From a bacterium (GTDB taxonomy: Bacteria; UBP6; UBA1177; JAKLFG01): a stretch of DNA of 54,003 nt. Under the pieces are notes generated by a model. It was not told where the DNA came from. It made no database searches and was given only the letters and a program-made list of their open reading frames with translations. The translations under genes and the position numbers were made by a program. This document shows, piece after piece, positions 25,295 through 34,381 of this stretch. The stretch spans positions 1-54,003 of the forward strand of contig JAKLFG010000011.1 of the NCBI GenBank assembly GCA_022711315.1. The letters are read 5' to 3'. Positions within the stretch are counted from its first letter, which is position 1, and each line of letters starts with the position of its first letter.

Positions 25295-25323
25295 TTGACG
25301 GGACCTTTTTTTTAGCGTAGGAT
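25295..25323 (+). promoter_or_regulatory. promoter for the cupin gene
   Basis: TTGACG (25295-25300), 17 nt containing a T-run, TAGGAT (25318-25323), about 28 nt before the ATG at 25352. This position supports the downstream start. Confidence 0.6.
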
Positions 25324-25351
25324 GCGCCGTGACGACCGAACGGAGGCCGCA

Positions 25352-26095
25352 ATGAAGATATTTTTCCTGACACCGTACCACGGAGAAACACCGGCCGGCG
25401 ACGACATCACGCAGATCGCCGCCGCCCTGCCGAAGATCGACGCCACCGTGACGACCGGAACGCTCGACCTGCGGGGGGTCGACCTCGACGCGATGCCGCT
25501 CGACAAGGCCCGGTCGCTTTTCGAAAAACATCACGGACGGATGGCCGCCGCCGACATCATCCACTCGTTCAGCCGTGCTGCTCTCCTGTTACGGCCGCTT
25601 TTCCCCGCGACGCTCATCGTGACGATACCCGACACCGAAGCGGTCGCCCCCTTCCTTCCCCGCTCCGGCGAACCGGGCATCGAGCTGCTTCCGGCATCGG
25701 AATGCCGCGACGCCACGACGCTCCTCGGTCACTACCACCGCATACTCAACAACAAGAAACGCCACGACACGCGGCCGTGGGGCTCATGGGAATCGCTTCG
25801 GCTCATGGATGACCACAAGGTGAAACATATCTATGTCGCTCCTGGCGAAAAACTGTCGCTCCAACTGCATCACCGCCGGAGCGAGGTCTGGACCATCGTC
25901 GCCGGTTCCGGCACCATCACCGTCGGCGATAGGGCGCTTCCGGCGACCCCCGGACAGGTCTTCGTCATCGGCAAAGAGCAGGTCCACCGCGCCGAAGGAG
26001 GCCCCGACGGGCTCCATTTCATCGAGGTGCAGACCGGCGACTATCTCGGCGAGGACGATATCGTCCGTCTCGAGGACCGCTACGGACGCTCCTGA
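25352..26095 (+). CDS. cupin protein: ManC/AlgA-type phosphomannose isomerase domain on a glycosyltransferase-like N-domain
   Basis: This 247-aa protein ends in a cupin domain closely resembling the C-terminal isomerase domain of ManC/AlgA: RPWGSWESL, VKHIYVAPGEKLSLQLHHRRSE with metal-binding histidines, and a terminal IEVQTGDYLGEDDIVRLEDRYGR. Instead of the GDP-mannose pyrophosphorylase domain, the first 130 residues look like the start of a GT-B (family 4) glycosyltransferase, including ADIIHSFSR and LIVTIPD, but no donor-binding half follows. A mannose-6-phosphate or related isomerase role is plausible. The N-terminal domain may be a binding remnant. CGGAGG precedes ATG 25352. Confidence 0.8.
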   Translation: MKIFFLTPYHGETPAGDDITQIAAALPKIDATVTTGTLDLRGVDLDAMPLDKARSLFEKHHGRMAAADIIHSFSRAALLLRPLFPATLIVTIPDTEAVAPFLPRSGEPGIELLPASECRDATTLLGHYHRILNNKKRHDTRPWGSWESLRLMDDHKVKHIYVAPGEKLSLQLHHRRSEVWTIVAGSGTITVGDRALPATPGQVFVIGKEQVHRAEGGPDGLHFIEVQTGDYLGEDDIVRLEDRYGRS

Positions 26096-26131
26096 ACCGC
26101 CCTTCGCGCGCGCGAACCTAACCTAAAAAAC

Positions 26132-26160
26132 TTGACGAAACGGCACTTTATCATTAAAGC
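26132..26160 (+). promoter_or_regulatory. possible weak promoter before the EF-G paralogue
   Basis: TTGACG (26132-26137) with, at 17 nt, only TAAAGC as -10; TATCAT sits too close at 11 nt. Some promoter is expected in this 116-nt gap, but the -10 is not convincing. Confidence 0.3.
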
Positions 26161-26211
26161 CCTCTATGCTTGCGACTTTGATTTGAAAAGACACGATCAT
26201 CGGAGGAACGA

Positions 26212-28275
26212 ATGGCTTCTTACACGAGTGACAAGTTACGGAATGTGTGCGTCGCCGGACACGGCACCACCGGTAAAACGACCCTTGTGGAATCGATCCT
26301 GTTCCAGGCCGGCGCCATCAACCGGCAGGGGACGGTCGAGGCGGGCAATACGGTGTCCGACTTCACCGAAGAGGAAATGAACCGCGGCATCTCGATATCG
26401 GCGGCTGTCTGCTCCGTCGAATACCGGAAGGAACTCGTCTGTCTCGTGGATGTGCCCGGCTACTTCGATTTCTCCGGCGAACTCGCGGCCACCATGCCCT
26501 TCTGCGAATCGGCTCTACTGACCATCAAAGGGATCGCCGGGGTCGATGTGGGCACCGAAAAGGCGTTCAACCTCGCCCGGCGCTACGGGAGACCGGTCGG
26601 CTTCTTCGTCAACGAGATCGACAAGGAGAACATCGCGGCCGACGAGATCGTCGCCGGCATCGAAAGCACTCTCGGCATTCGGGTGGCGCCGCTGAGTTAT
26701 CCCGCCGCGGTCGGCCCCGCCGCCGATACGGTCGTTGATGTGCTGAAAGGCAAGGCCTTCAAATACGCTGACGGCAAGAGGGCCGGCGAAGGTACGATAC
26801 CGGACGATGTCGCGGCGATGATAGCCGAGTTCAAGACCAAGATCATGGAGGCGGTCGCCGAAAGCGACGAGGCGCTCATGGAGAAATATTTCGCCGAAGG
26901 CACGCTTTCCGACGAGGAGATCACCGCCGGACTTGGCAAGGCCTTTGCAAAGGGGACGGTATGCCCGCTGTTCTTCGGTGCCCCGAACAAGGGCATCGGT
27001 ACCGATATCGTGCTCGACGCGATCATCGATTGCTTCCCCTCCCCCGCCGTCAAGCCCGACATCACCTACCCCGACACGACCGTCACGCTGAACCCGGCCG
27101 AGCCACCGCGCGCCGTGGTGTTCAAGGTCAATGTCATCCCGCAGTTCGGCGAAGTGTTCCTGTTCAAGATGCTCGCCGGCGAACTGACGGAAGCGACCGA
27201 ATTCTACAATGCGTCGTCCTCCGCCGCCGAGAAGTTCGGCCAACTCTTCGCCGTGCGCGGCAAGGAGCGCACCGCCGTCAACAAGGTGGTCGCCGGCCAG
27301 ATAGCCGCGACGGTGAAACTCAAGAACACCCGGACGGGGGACCAGTTCGTGAAGGACAAGAACGCCCAGCCGCTCCCGCTGAAACTCATCGAGTGGCCCG
27401 AAGCGATAGTCCGCGGCGCCTTCGTCGGCGAATCGAAGGAGGACACCGACAAGGTGGCGACCAACCTGCGTAAGATACAGATCGAGGACGCCTCGTTCAA
27501 ACTGATCGCCGACCCGGAACTCAAGCAACTGTTCGTCGACGGACTGGGCGAACTGCACCTCGATGTGCTCGCCAAGCGCCTGCGCAACCAGTACAAACTC
27601 AATGTCCGCATCGAGGAGCCGAAGATACCCTATCGCGAAACGATACGCGGCAGCAGTGAGACAAGTTACCGCCACAAGAAGCAGACCGGCGGTTCGGGCC
27701 AGTTCGCCGAGGTCCATCTGCGACTCGAGCCGAATCCGGAGGGCTTCGAGTTCGTCAACGCGATCGTCGGCGGTGTCATATCGGGCCGCTTCATACCGGC
27801 GGTCGAGAAAGGCGTCCGCGAGGTGCTGGAGGACGGCGTCTTCGCCGGTTATAAGTTCATCAACTGTCGCGTCACCCTCTTTTTCGGCAAGGAGCACGAG
27901 GTCGACTCGAACGAGATGGCGTTCAAGATCGCCGCGTCGATGGCCTTCAAGGATGCCGTCATGAAGGCGAAGCCCATCCTGCTCGAACCGATCTATACCG
28001 TCGAGGTCGAGGTGCCCGATGAGTACGCCGGTTCGGTCATGGGCGATATCTCCAGCCGCCGCGGCAAGCCGCAGGGCATGGACTCGCGCGGCCGCAATCA
28101 GGTCGTCAAGGCGCTCGTGCCGCTCAAGGAGATCCACGGCTATTCGACCCAACTGCGCTCGATGACCAACGGACGCGGACTCTACACCATCAGTTTCTCC
28201 CACTACGATCCGGTGCCGCCCGATATCCAGCAGCGGCTCATGGACGAATATCAGAGATCGCGGTCCCAGCAATGA
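26212..28275 (+). CDS. elongation factor G paralogue (EF-G2/FusA2-like translational GTPase)
   Basis: This 687-aa protein has the full EF-G domain series I-V, including a domain IV/V with FKIAASMAFKDAVMKAKPILLEPI. The GTPase motifs deviate from canonical EF-G: P-loop GHGTTGKTT (16-24), G3 DVPGYFDF with Y84 in place of the catalytic His, and G4 NEID (134-137) in place of NKMD. A Tyr in G3 is known in the divergent FusA2-like group. A role in normal translocation is doubtful; ribosome-associated regulation is more likely. CGGAGG precedes the ATG. The stop overlaps the next gene (ATGA), so a secreted thiol lipoprotein is translationally coupled to it. Confidence 0.88.
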   Translation: MASYTSDKLRNVCVAGHGTTGKTTLVESILFQAGAINRQGTVEAGNTVSDFTEEEMNRGISISAAVCSVEYRKELVCLVDVPGYFDFSGELAATMPFCESALLTIKGIAGVDVGTEKAFNLARRYGRPVGFFVNEIDKENIAADEIVAGIESTLGIRVAPLSYPAAVGPAADTVVDVLKGKAFKYADGKRAGEGTIPDDVAAMIAEFKTKIMEAVAESDEALMEKYFAEGTLSDEEITAGLGKAFAKGTVCPLFFGAPNKGIGTDIVLDAIIDCFPSPAVKPDITYPDTTVTLNPAEPPRAVVFKVNVIPQFGEVFLFKMLAGELTEATEFYNASSSAAEKFGQLFAVRGKERTAVNKVVAGQIAATVKLKNTRTGDQFVKDKNAQPLPLKLIEWPEAIVRGAFVGESKEDTDKVATNLRKIQIEDASFKLIADPELKQLFVDGLGELHLDVLAKRLRNQYKLNVRIEEPKIPYRETIRGSSETSYRHKKQTGGSGQFAEVHLRLEPNPEGFEFVNAIVGGVISGRFIPAVEKGVREVLEDGVFAGYKFINCRVTLFFGKEHEVDSNEMAFKIAASMAFKDAVMKAKPILLEPIYTVEVEVPDEYAGSVMGDISSRRGKPQGMDSRGRNQVVKALVPLKEIHGYSTQLRSMTNGRGLYTISFSHYDPVPPDIQQRLMDEYQRSRSQQ

Positions 28276-30248
28276 GACCGACCGAGCATCGCTCACTCAT
28301 AGGTTTCCTGGTCGCTTTTCTTTCGTTTTCCACTATCTCCTTCGCCCTTTTTCTTATCGGCTGCAAGGCATCCCCCAAGGACACTGACGAACCGGCATCA
28401 GCGACCGACCCGCAGGCGGAGATATACCGGGTGGAGCGCGGGGATTCCCCTCTCATCGGCGACACGGCCGCCCCGGTCACCATCATCAACTTCTCCGATT
28501 TCCAGTGCCCCTTCTCCAAGCGGGCCTTCGAGTTCTTCGAGCGCCTCCTGAGGGAGAAAGGCGATCGCGTCGCCTATGTCTACAAGCACTACCCGCTGGC
28601 GACCCACCGCGAAGGACGCCGGGCCGCGAAGGCGGCCATCGCGGCGGCACGGCAGGGAAAATTCGTCGAGATGTACCGGAAACTGTTCGATAACAATCTG
28701 GCCATCAGCGAGGAGAACATCACCCGTTGGGCGCAGGATATCGGCATGGACGCCGACGCGTTCGCCAGGGACTACGCCGACCCCGACACCGACCGCCGGC
28801 TCCATGAGGATGTTACCACCGGCAACATCTTCGGGGTGCGCGGGACCCCCACCATATTCATCAACGGCAGACGCATATCGGGCGCGAACACCGGTCAGAT
28901 AGAACGAGTTATCGCCGAAGAAATGGAAAAGGGGGAGACCCTGAAAAAGAACGGCGTCACCGATCCGTACGCCGAGATGATCAAGAACGGTCTTGCCCGC
29001 TATGTGCCGCCCAAGCGCCCGCTCCCGATCGTCCCCAAGGACATCTACGCGGTCGCCATCCCGCCACACGCGCCACAGCGCGGCGCACCCGGCGCCGTCA
29101 TCACCCTGATCCTCTTCACCGACCTCGAATGCCCATTCTGCGCCCGCTTCGTCTCGACGCTCGGCGAACTGGAAAAGGAGTTCGAAGGCAAATTGCGCGT
29201 CGTCTCTCTGAACCTGCCCCTCAAGATACACCCTCTCGCCGTTCAGGCCGCCAAGGCGGCCATCGCCGCGGGACGGCAGAACAAGTTCTGGGAGCTGCAC
29301 GACACCCTGTTCGCCGAACAGCCGGAATGGAAAAAAAGCGCCAACTTCGACCAGTATCTCGATGGGGTTGCGCAACGGCTCGCGCTCGACATGGTCAAGT
29401 TCAAGAAAGATATGGAAGACCCGCGTACCATGGAGATCATCCAACGCGACCTCGCACTTGCCGACCTGATCGGCGTTCGCGGCACCCCCGGCATCTTCAT
29501 CAACGGACGCTACGCCAGCGGCGCCTTTCCCATCGAGACCTTCCAGGTCACCATCCGCGAAGAGATCGAGCGGGCACGACCGCTCATCGAGGCCGGCATG
29601 AGCGGTGATGCGCTCTACCATGAACTGATCCGCAACGGCAAAGAGGCGGTATTCGGGGATCGCCCCGCCGAGGAGGACGCCGGCCGGGTCCACACGATAA
29701 AACTCTTGGGTCAGGAGCCCGCTGTCGGCAAGAAGAACGCGCCGGTCACCATCGTCGAGTTCTGCGACCTTCCGTGTCCCTTCTGTGCCAAAATGAGCGT
29801 CTCGCTCGACGAGATACAGAAGGAGTACCGGGACTCCCTGCGAATCGTGTACAAACAGTTCCCGCTCCCCCAACAGCATCCTCTCTCGGACGAGACGGCG
29901 CGCATCGCTCTGTCGGTCAAGAAACTATACGGCGACGACAAGTACCTTGCCCTGCGCAGGGAACTTTTTGCGAAACAGTCGGAATGGACGGGCTCGACCG
30001 ACGGCGCCGGAACGATCAGAAAAATCCTTGTCAAACTCGGCATTGACCCCGACAAGGTGCAGAAAGAAAAGACCTCACCCGCCATCGAGACCCTGCTTTC
30101 CGAGGATCGCGCCGAGGCGGCCAAGAACAATGTGCGCTCCACCCCGGTGATCTTCATCAACGGCAGAAAGGTCAACGGCCCCCAACCCCCCGAAAGGCTC
30201 AAGGTGCTGATAGAGGAAGCACTGAAGGGCCAACAGCCAAAGAAATAA
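28272..30248 (+). CDS. lipoprotein with three tandem DsbA-like thioredoxin domains
   Basis: This 658-aa protein begins with a hydrophobic signal and a lipobox ending FLIGC31, followed by three Thioredoxin_4/DsbA-type domains of about 190-215 residues each. Active sites are CPFS (79-82), CPFC (287-290) and CPFC (502-505). Each domain keeps the cis-Pro loop (RGTPTIFING, RGTPGIFING, RSTPVIFING). Domain 1 therefore lacks the resolving cysteine. It should face the periplasm and act in disulfide formation, isomerisation or quality control. The three domains are diverged, so the triplication is not recent. It overlaps the EF-G-like gene by 4 nt and converges on the FHA gene. Confidence 0.87.
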   Translation: MRPTEHRSLIGFLVAFLSFSTISFALFLIGCKASPKDTDEPASATDPQAEIYRVERGDSPLIGDTAAPVTIINFSDFQCPFSKRAFEFFERLLREKGDRVAYVYKHYPLATHREGRRAAKAAIAAARQGKFVEMYRKLFDNNLAISEENITRWAQDIGMDADAFARDYADPDTDRRLHEDVTTGNIFGVRGTPTIFINGRRISGANTGQIERVIAEEMEKGETLKKNGVTDPYAEMIKNGLARYVPPKRPLPIVPKDIYAVAIPPHAPQRGAPGAVITLILFTDLECPFCARFVSTLGELEKEFEGKLRVVSLNLPLKIHPLAVQAAKAAIAAGRQNKFWELHDTLFAEQPEWKKSANFDQYLDGVAQRLALDMVKFKKDMEDPRTMEIIQRDLALADLIGVRGTPGIFINGRYASGAFPIETFQVTIREEIERARPLIEAGMSGDALYHELIRNGKEAVFGDRPAEEDAGRVHTIKLLGQEPAVGKKNAPVTIVEFCDLPCPFCAKMSVSLDEIQKEYRDSLRIVYKQFPLPQQHPLSDETARIALSVKKLYGDDKYLALRRELFAKQSEWTGSTDGAGTIRKILVKLGIDPDKVQKEKTSPAIETLLSEDRAEAAKNNVRSTPVIFINGRKVNGPQPPERLKVLIEEALKGQQPKK

Positions 30249-30284
30249 AGGTGAACGGAAGACCGGGACCTATCGGGGATCGAC

Positions 30285-32183
30285 CTATTCCTTGAGCGCC
30301 TTCTTCGCCTTCTTGTAGTACTTATTGTCGCTCGGAACGAGTTTCATGACCTCTTTGAATTTCGCTTTGGCGGCATCGGGGTCGGATTCCTTGAGCGAAA
30401 CCGCCTCCATGTAGAGGGTCTTCGCCTTCCCCTCGTCGTACGAACCGCCGCCGCTATCCGACGATGATCCTCCCGAAGCGAACTCGTCGACGGAATCCGA
30501 TTTCTTCTTTTCTGGTGCGGGCTCTTTCTTGTTCAGTTCGGCGATATCGTCCTTCAGTTTGCCGCCCGATATCTGTTTGTCGAATATGGTGGCCTTCTTC
30601 GCGTCCTTTTTGTCGTAGGCCTGCTTGAACTTCTTTATCTTGTCGATGAGATCCTTCGCCTTCTTGGCGACCTTCCCGTCTTTCGCGCCGGTCATCGATT
30701 CGAGCCGCGATATCGCACCGTCGAAATCCTTGTAGGCGTAGGTATCTATCGCACCGTTGATGTCATCCATCGTGTACTCGGGCTTCGCGTCCACGATCGA
30801 CTCCGGCTCCGGCTTAGGTTCGGGCTTTTTAACCACGACCGGACGCGGTTTCGGCGCGGCCTTTATCTTACCCTTGCTGATGAGTTCCTTCTTGCGCTGT
30901 TCCCGCTCGGCGATCTCCTTTTTCTTCTCTTCCTTCTCCTTGGCGACGGTCGTTTGTATCGTCTCGACCTTCTGGGCGCCGACCTGCGCCTTCACCTGCG
31001 CCATGAGTTCAGCCGCCTTCTTGTTCGACGGGTCGTCGACAAGCAACGCCGATATCTTGCGGACCGCGTCATCGGTCTTGTTCGTCTTGATGAGTTCCTC
31101 TATCTGGGAGAACACCCATGAATCGACGACCTCCTTACCGACCAGCGCGATCACCTCGGGATAGAATATCGAATCGTCCGGTATGAGACGGAAGGCGCGG
31201 TACGCCTCGTCCGTGTTGTTCTCCGAAAGATATTTCTGGCCCTGATCAAAACGAGAAGCATAGGTCTTTTCCTTCTGGACAAGCGCCTTGTTCTTGGTTA
31301 TCTCGCGGGCCTTCACGCCGGGATATTTCATCAAGAATTCATCTATGGAGCGCTCGGCGTCGACGAACTTCCGTTCCTCTATGAGTTGATCGATGCGGTC
31401 AAGCAGATCTTCCTGCGCGAGTTTCAGGCGCAGTTCCTGCTGCTGCTGGTGCTGGGTGTAGAACAGGTACACGCCCGCTCCGCCGACCACCAACACGAGC
31501 AGTATCGCGATCCACGCCACCACCGGCGTGCGCGATTTGGCCATAATGACCTCGACATCGGCGCCCGTGGGTATCTTACGCGAATATTTCTCCTTGAGCG
31601 CCTCGTTCAGCACCTCGAACCGGATGGTACGGGCGCCGGCCGTGACAAGGTCGCCATCGAACAGGAGGGTGTTCGTTTCCTTTTTCCCATTGACACGGAT
31701 GCCGTTGCCGCTCCCCATGTCCTCGACCTTGAAGCCGTCGGTGTCGCGGACTATCTTGAAATGCTTACGGGACACCGATATGTCACTGATGACGAAATCG
31801 TTATCGAGACTCCGTCCACAGATCACCTCGTCGCGCGTGATGTCGAGCGCCTTGCCTTCATCCTTGCCGTCGGTGATGACGATACGGGCGTCGGCATTCT
31901 GGCCCGAAAGGGCGGCCAGGTCTATGATGGCGGTCTTTTCGGCCGCCATCCCCTCTTTTTCGTCATCGTCATCATCGGCGAGTTCAGGCCGGGACGAGGG
32001 GGGAAGAGGCGGCAACGGTGGTTTCGGCGCCGTCATCTGGGGAGGCAACGGGGGCAACGATTCGGTCTCGGCCGACTGCCCGCCTTCTCTTTTCGCTTTT
32101 TCCGCCTTTATCTTTTCGGCTAATTTCTTCAGATACTCCTTGTCGATCGCCGGCTTGCCGCCTTCAACTTTCTTTTCATCCAT
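30285..32183 (-). CDS. FHA-domain membrane protein with TPR-like C-terminal region
   Basis: This 632-aa protein has a Lys/Glu-rich and Pro-rich N-terminus, an acidic patch (about 70-78) and an FHA domain (about 98-190) with the phosphothreonine-binding pattern GRSLDNDFVISDISVSRKHF and GSGNGIRVNG. A single membrane helix (about 222-243) is followed by helical TPR-like repeats, a long charged coiled coil and a Ser/Gly-rich linker. A cytoplasmic FHA head could read Thr phosphorylation while the C-terminal part lies beyond the inner membrane. The kinase partner is not in the window. GTAGGAG precedes the ATG. Confidence 0.85.
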   Translation of the reverse strand: MDEKKVEGGKPAIDKEYLKKLAEKIKAEKAKREGGQSAETESLPPLPPQMTAPKPPLPPLPPSSRPELADDDDDEKEGMAAEKTAIIDLAALSGQNADARIVITDGKDEGKALDITRDEVICGRSLDNDFVISDISVSRKHFKIVRDTDGFKVEDMGSGNGIRVNGKKETNTLLFDGDLVTAGARTIRFEVLNEALKEKYSRKIPTGADVEVIMAKSRTPVVAWIAILLVLVVGGAGVYLFYTQHQQQQELRLKLAQEDLLDRIDQLIEERKFVDAERSIDEFLMKYPGVKAREITKNKALVQKEKTYASRFDQGQKYLSENNTDEAYRAFRLIPDDSIFYPEVIALVGKEVVDSWVFSQIEELIKTNKTDDAVRKISALLVDDPSNKKAAELMAQVKAQVGAQKVETIQTTVAKEKEEKKKEIAEREQRKKELISKGKIKAAPKPRPVVVKKPEPKPEPESIVDAKPEYTMDDINGAIDTYAYKDFDGAISRLESMTGAKDGKVAKKAKDLIDKIKKFKQAYDKKDAKKATIFDKQISGGKLKDDIAELNKKEPAPEKKKSDSVDEFASGGSSSDSGGGSYDEGKAKTLYMEAVSLKESDPDAAKAKFKEVMKLVPSDNKYYKKAKKALKE

Positions 32184-32323
32184 GCCCTTCTCTCCTACAA
32201 CAATGAACGCCTTTTTTTGTTGCCAGCATCATTTTTCAAAAACAATGCCGAAAGTCAACTATTTGGCGAATAATTATACAATCGCGGCCGAACCTCTGAT
32301 TTTGATTGAAAAACCGTTTCTTC

Positions 32324-32352
32324 TTGCATTTCAACTCATTATGAACTATATA
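32324..32352 (+). promoter_or_regulatory. promoter for the propeller lipoprotein/Omp85 pair
   Basis: TTGCAT (32324-32329), 17 nt, TATATA (32347-32352), about 45 nt before the ATG at 32398. The 214-nt gap between the divergent genes at 32183 and 32398 is AT-rich. I see no convincing promoter for the minus-strand FHA gene in it. Confidence 0.55.
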
Positions 32353-32397
32353 TCGCTTCATGGTGATCTCATGTACCACGAAGGGGGGCTTCCGATC

Positions 32398-34356
32398 ATG
32401 AAAAACAGGGGTCTTTTGTTCCTTATTTCTCTTTTCGTCTTCTTCTCTTCCTGTTCCTGTTCAAACAGCACGCCGCAACAACCGGGTGACGACGAAGATG
32501 CCCTCGGGACCGCGGATGAGATATCCGAAAAGGACTCCGCTCTCCCCGACACCGCCGACAGTGAGACCGTTGACGACGAACAGGGCGACGCGCTCCTCAC
32601 CGATGATGACGACGGGAAGGATACCGATATCCCGTTGAACGATGATGACGATCCCGGCGACGACTCTCTCGTGGACAGCGATTCGGCGCATGCCGGCATG
32701 GGACCGGGGACCGAGAACGGGTACGACGAGGGCTCCTCGAACGCCGATAATGTGAAGGTGAACGAGAACGGCGAACTGGAACTCGACAACGGCTCCGACT
32801 CGGTCCAGACGCTCCTGCGGTATGTCTGGGTCCCCAATTCGGTCGACGGCACCATCTCCAAGATAGACTCCTTCACGCAGATCGAGGTGGCCCGCTACCA
32901 TGTCGGTCTCTCGGCCCTTTCCAATCCTTCGCGCACCAGCGTCGATCTGGCGGGGAACATGTTCGTCGGCAACCGTGACGATAGCACCGTGACCAAGATA
33001 GCGGGGCACCCGGAATACTGCGTCGACCGCGACCTGAGCGGCACCATCGAGACCTCGACCGGCCCGACGGATGTCCTGCCGCGCGGCGTCGACGGCCGAT
33101 CGACCGACGAATGCGTCGTCTGGACGCGACTCTTCGACGCATCCGACCTCAACAGTCCCTACGCCTGCGCCGGCATCCGCGGCGTCGCGGCGACACCCGA
33201 AACGGGGGCGAACTTCGAGTACACCGGCCACCTGATGCTCGGATGCTACATGGGCAACCCCTTCTCCTACCGGCTGAACGGCAACACCGGCGACATCATG
33301 CAGATGTTCTCGATGACCAGCACGACAGACCAGACCTGCCGCCCCTACGGGTATGTGCTCGACAAATACGGTCGCAACTGGGTCTCGTGCCGCTATATCC
33401 CCGAATGGCAGACACCGGTCACCGGTGGTCTCGCATGGTTCGATATCAACGATGTGACCGAGCAGATACACTATGTGCCCGACATCCCCTATTACGACGG
33501 ATTCGCCGGCTACTACGGCATCGCGATAGACAAGGATGACAACATCTGGGTGACCACCTTCACCGACGGCTTCGTCCACCGCTACACCCCCGACGACTCC
33601 CCCTTCGCCGACAACGGGACCTGGACCTCCCTCCAGATAACGACCGCCCACGGCTTCCGCGGCATCGCCGCCGACGATTCCGGCTTCATCTGGACCATAT
33701 CGACCGAAGAGGGCGCCGGTGTCGATTCACGGATATACATGATAGACTCCTCGACCTATCCCGACCCCTCATCGATACACGGTCCCTATCTCCTCGGCGA
33801 CGACACGATCCATCCGTTCCAAGGGACCGGCGTCGGCGTCGATTTCAAAGGCAACATCTGGGGTATGTCGCGATGTAACGCCGGTCAGGGATATGTGACC
33901 TACCTTCCGGTCGACCGTTCGACCCCGGTGCCGACCGTCCTCGAGGCCGACAAAAAGATCATCGCGGTCGGCAACGGCCCCTATGTCTATTCCGACATGA
34001 TCGGCTACAACCTCAAGAACTTCGCGTCAAAAGAGGGCTGGTTCCGCCATATCTTCGAGATCTGCGCCTCCTCCCTTTCGACCAACTGGCAACAGATATA
34101 TTGGGATGCCGAGGTCCCGGCCGACACCCGCGTCATCATCCGGGCGCGGACGAGCGACGATCTCGCGAAACTCGCCCTTGAGCCATGGCAGATCGTCGTC
34201 GAGGTACCTTCGGATATTTCCCCCAAGGTGATACCCGACACCCTGCCTGAAGGCCATTACATAGAACTCGAGGTGCGCCTCTATTCCAAGCAGGTCGGCA
34301 TTTCCCCGGTCATCGGACAGATCGCCTTCGATTATGAATGTGTCGACCCATCGTGA
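32398..34356 (+). CDS. lipoprotein with Asp-rich tether and beta-propeller-like domain
   Basis: This 652-aa protein has a signal peptide with lipobox-like cysteines (FFSSCSC) and a very acidic low-complexity tether (about 25-125, many Asp, Ser and Glu). A large domain with repeated strands such as VDLAGNMFVGNRDDSTVTKI, IAIDKDDNIWVTTF and IAADDSGFIWTIS indicates NHL/virginiamycin-B-lyase-type propeller blades, and a C-terminal beta domain follows. The reading frame is open for 290 codons upstream, but only as antisense to the FHA gene. ATG 32398 has AAGGGGGG and a promoter. The Omp85-like barrel gene follows after 25 nt. Surface or periplasmic location is inferred. Confidence 0.82.
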   Translation: MKNRGLLFLISLFVFFSSCSCSNSTPQQPGDDEDALGTADEISEKDSALPDTADSETVDDEQGDALLTDDDDGKDTDIPLNDDDDPGDDSLVDSDSAHAGMGPGTENGYDEGSSNADNVKVNENGELELDNGSDSVQTLLRYVWVPNSVDGTISKIDSFTQIEVARYHVGLSALSNPSRTSVDLAGNMFVGNRDDSTVTKIAGHPEYCVDRDLSGTIETSTGPTDVLPRGVDGRSTDECVVWTRLFDASDLNSPYACAGIRGVAATPETGANFEYTGHLMLGCYMGNPFSYRLNGNTGDIMQMFSMTSTTDQTCRPYGYVLDKYGRNWVSCRYIPEWQTPVTGGLAWFDINDVTEQIHYVPDIPYYDGFAGYYGIAIDKDDNIWVTTFTDGFVHRYTPDDSPFADNGTWTSLQITTAHGFRGIAADDSGFIWTISTEEGAGVDSRIYMIDSSTYPDPSSIHGPYLLGDDTIHPFQGTGVGVDFKGNIWGMSRCNAGQGYVTYLPVDRSTPVPTVLEADKKIIAVGNGPYVYSDMIGYNLKNFASKEGWFRHIFEICASSLSTNWQQIYWDAEVPADTRVIIRARTSDDLAKLALEPWQIVVEVPSDISPKVIPDTLPEGHYIELEVRLYSKQVGISPVIGQIAFDYECVDPS

Positions 34357-34381
34357 ACCTCTTCAGCGGAGTTCTTCCCTC

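Noticed and set aside
32264..32280. TATAAT-like box on the minus strand upstream of the FHA gene
   Set aside because: No -35 element lies at acceptable distance, and the nearby TTGACT has no usable -10; not called as a promoter.
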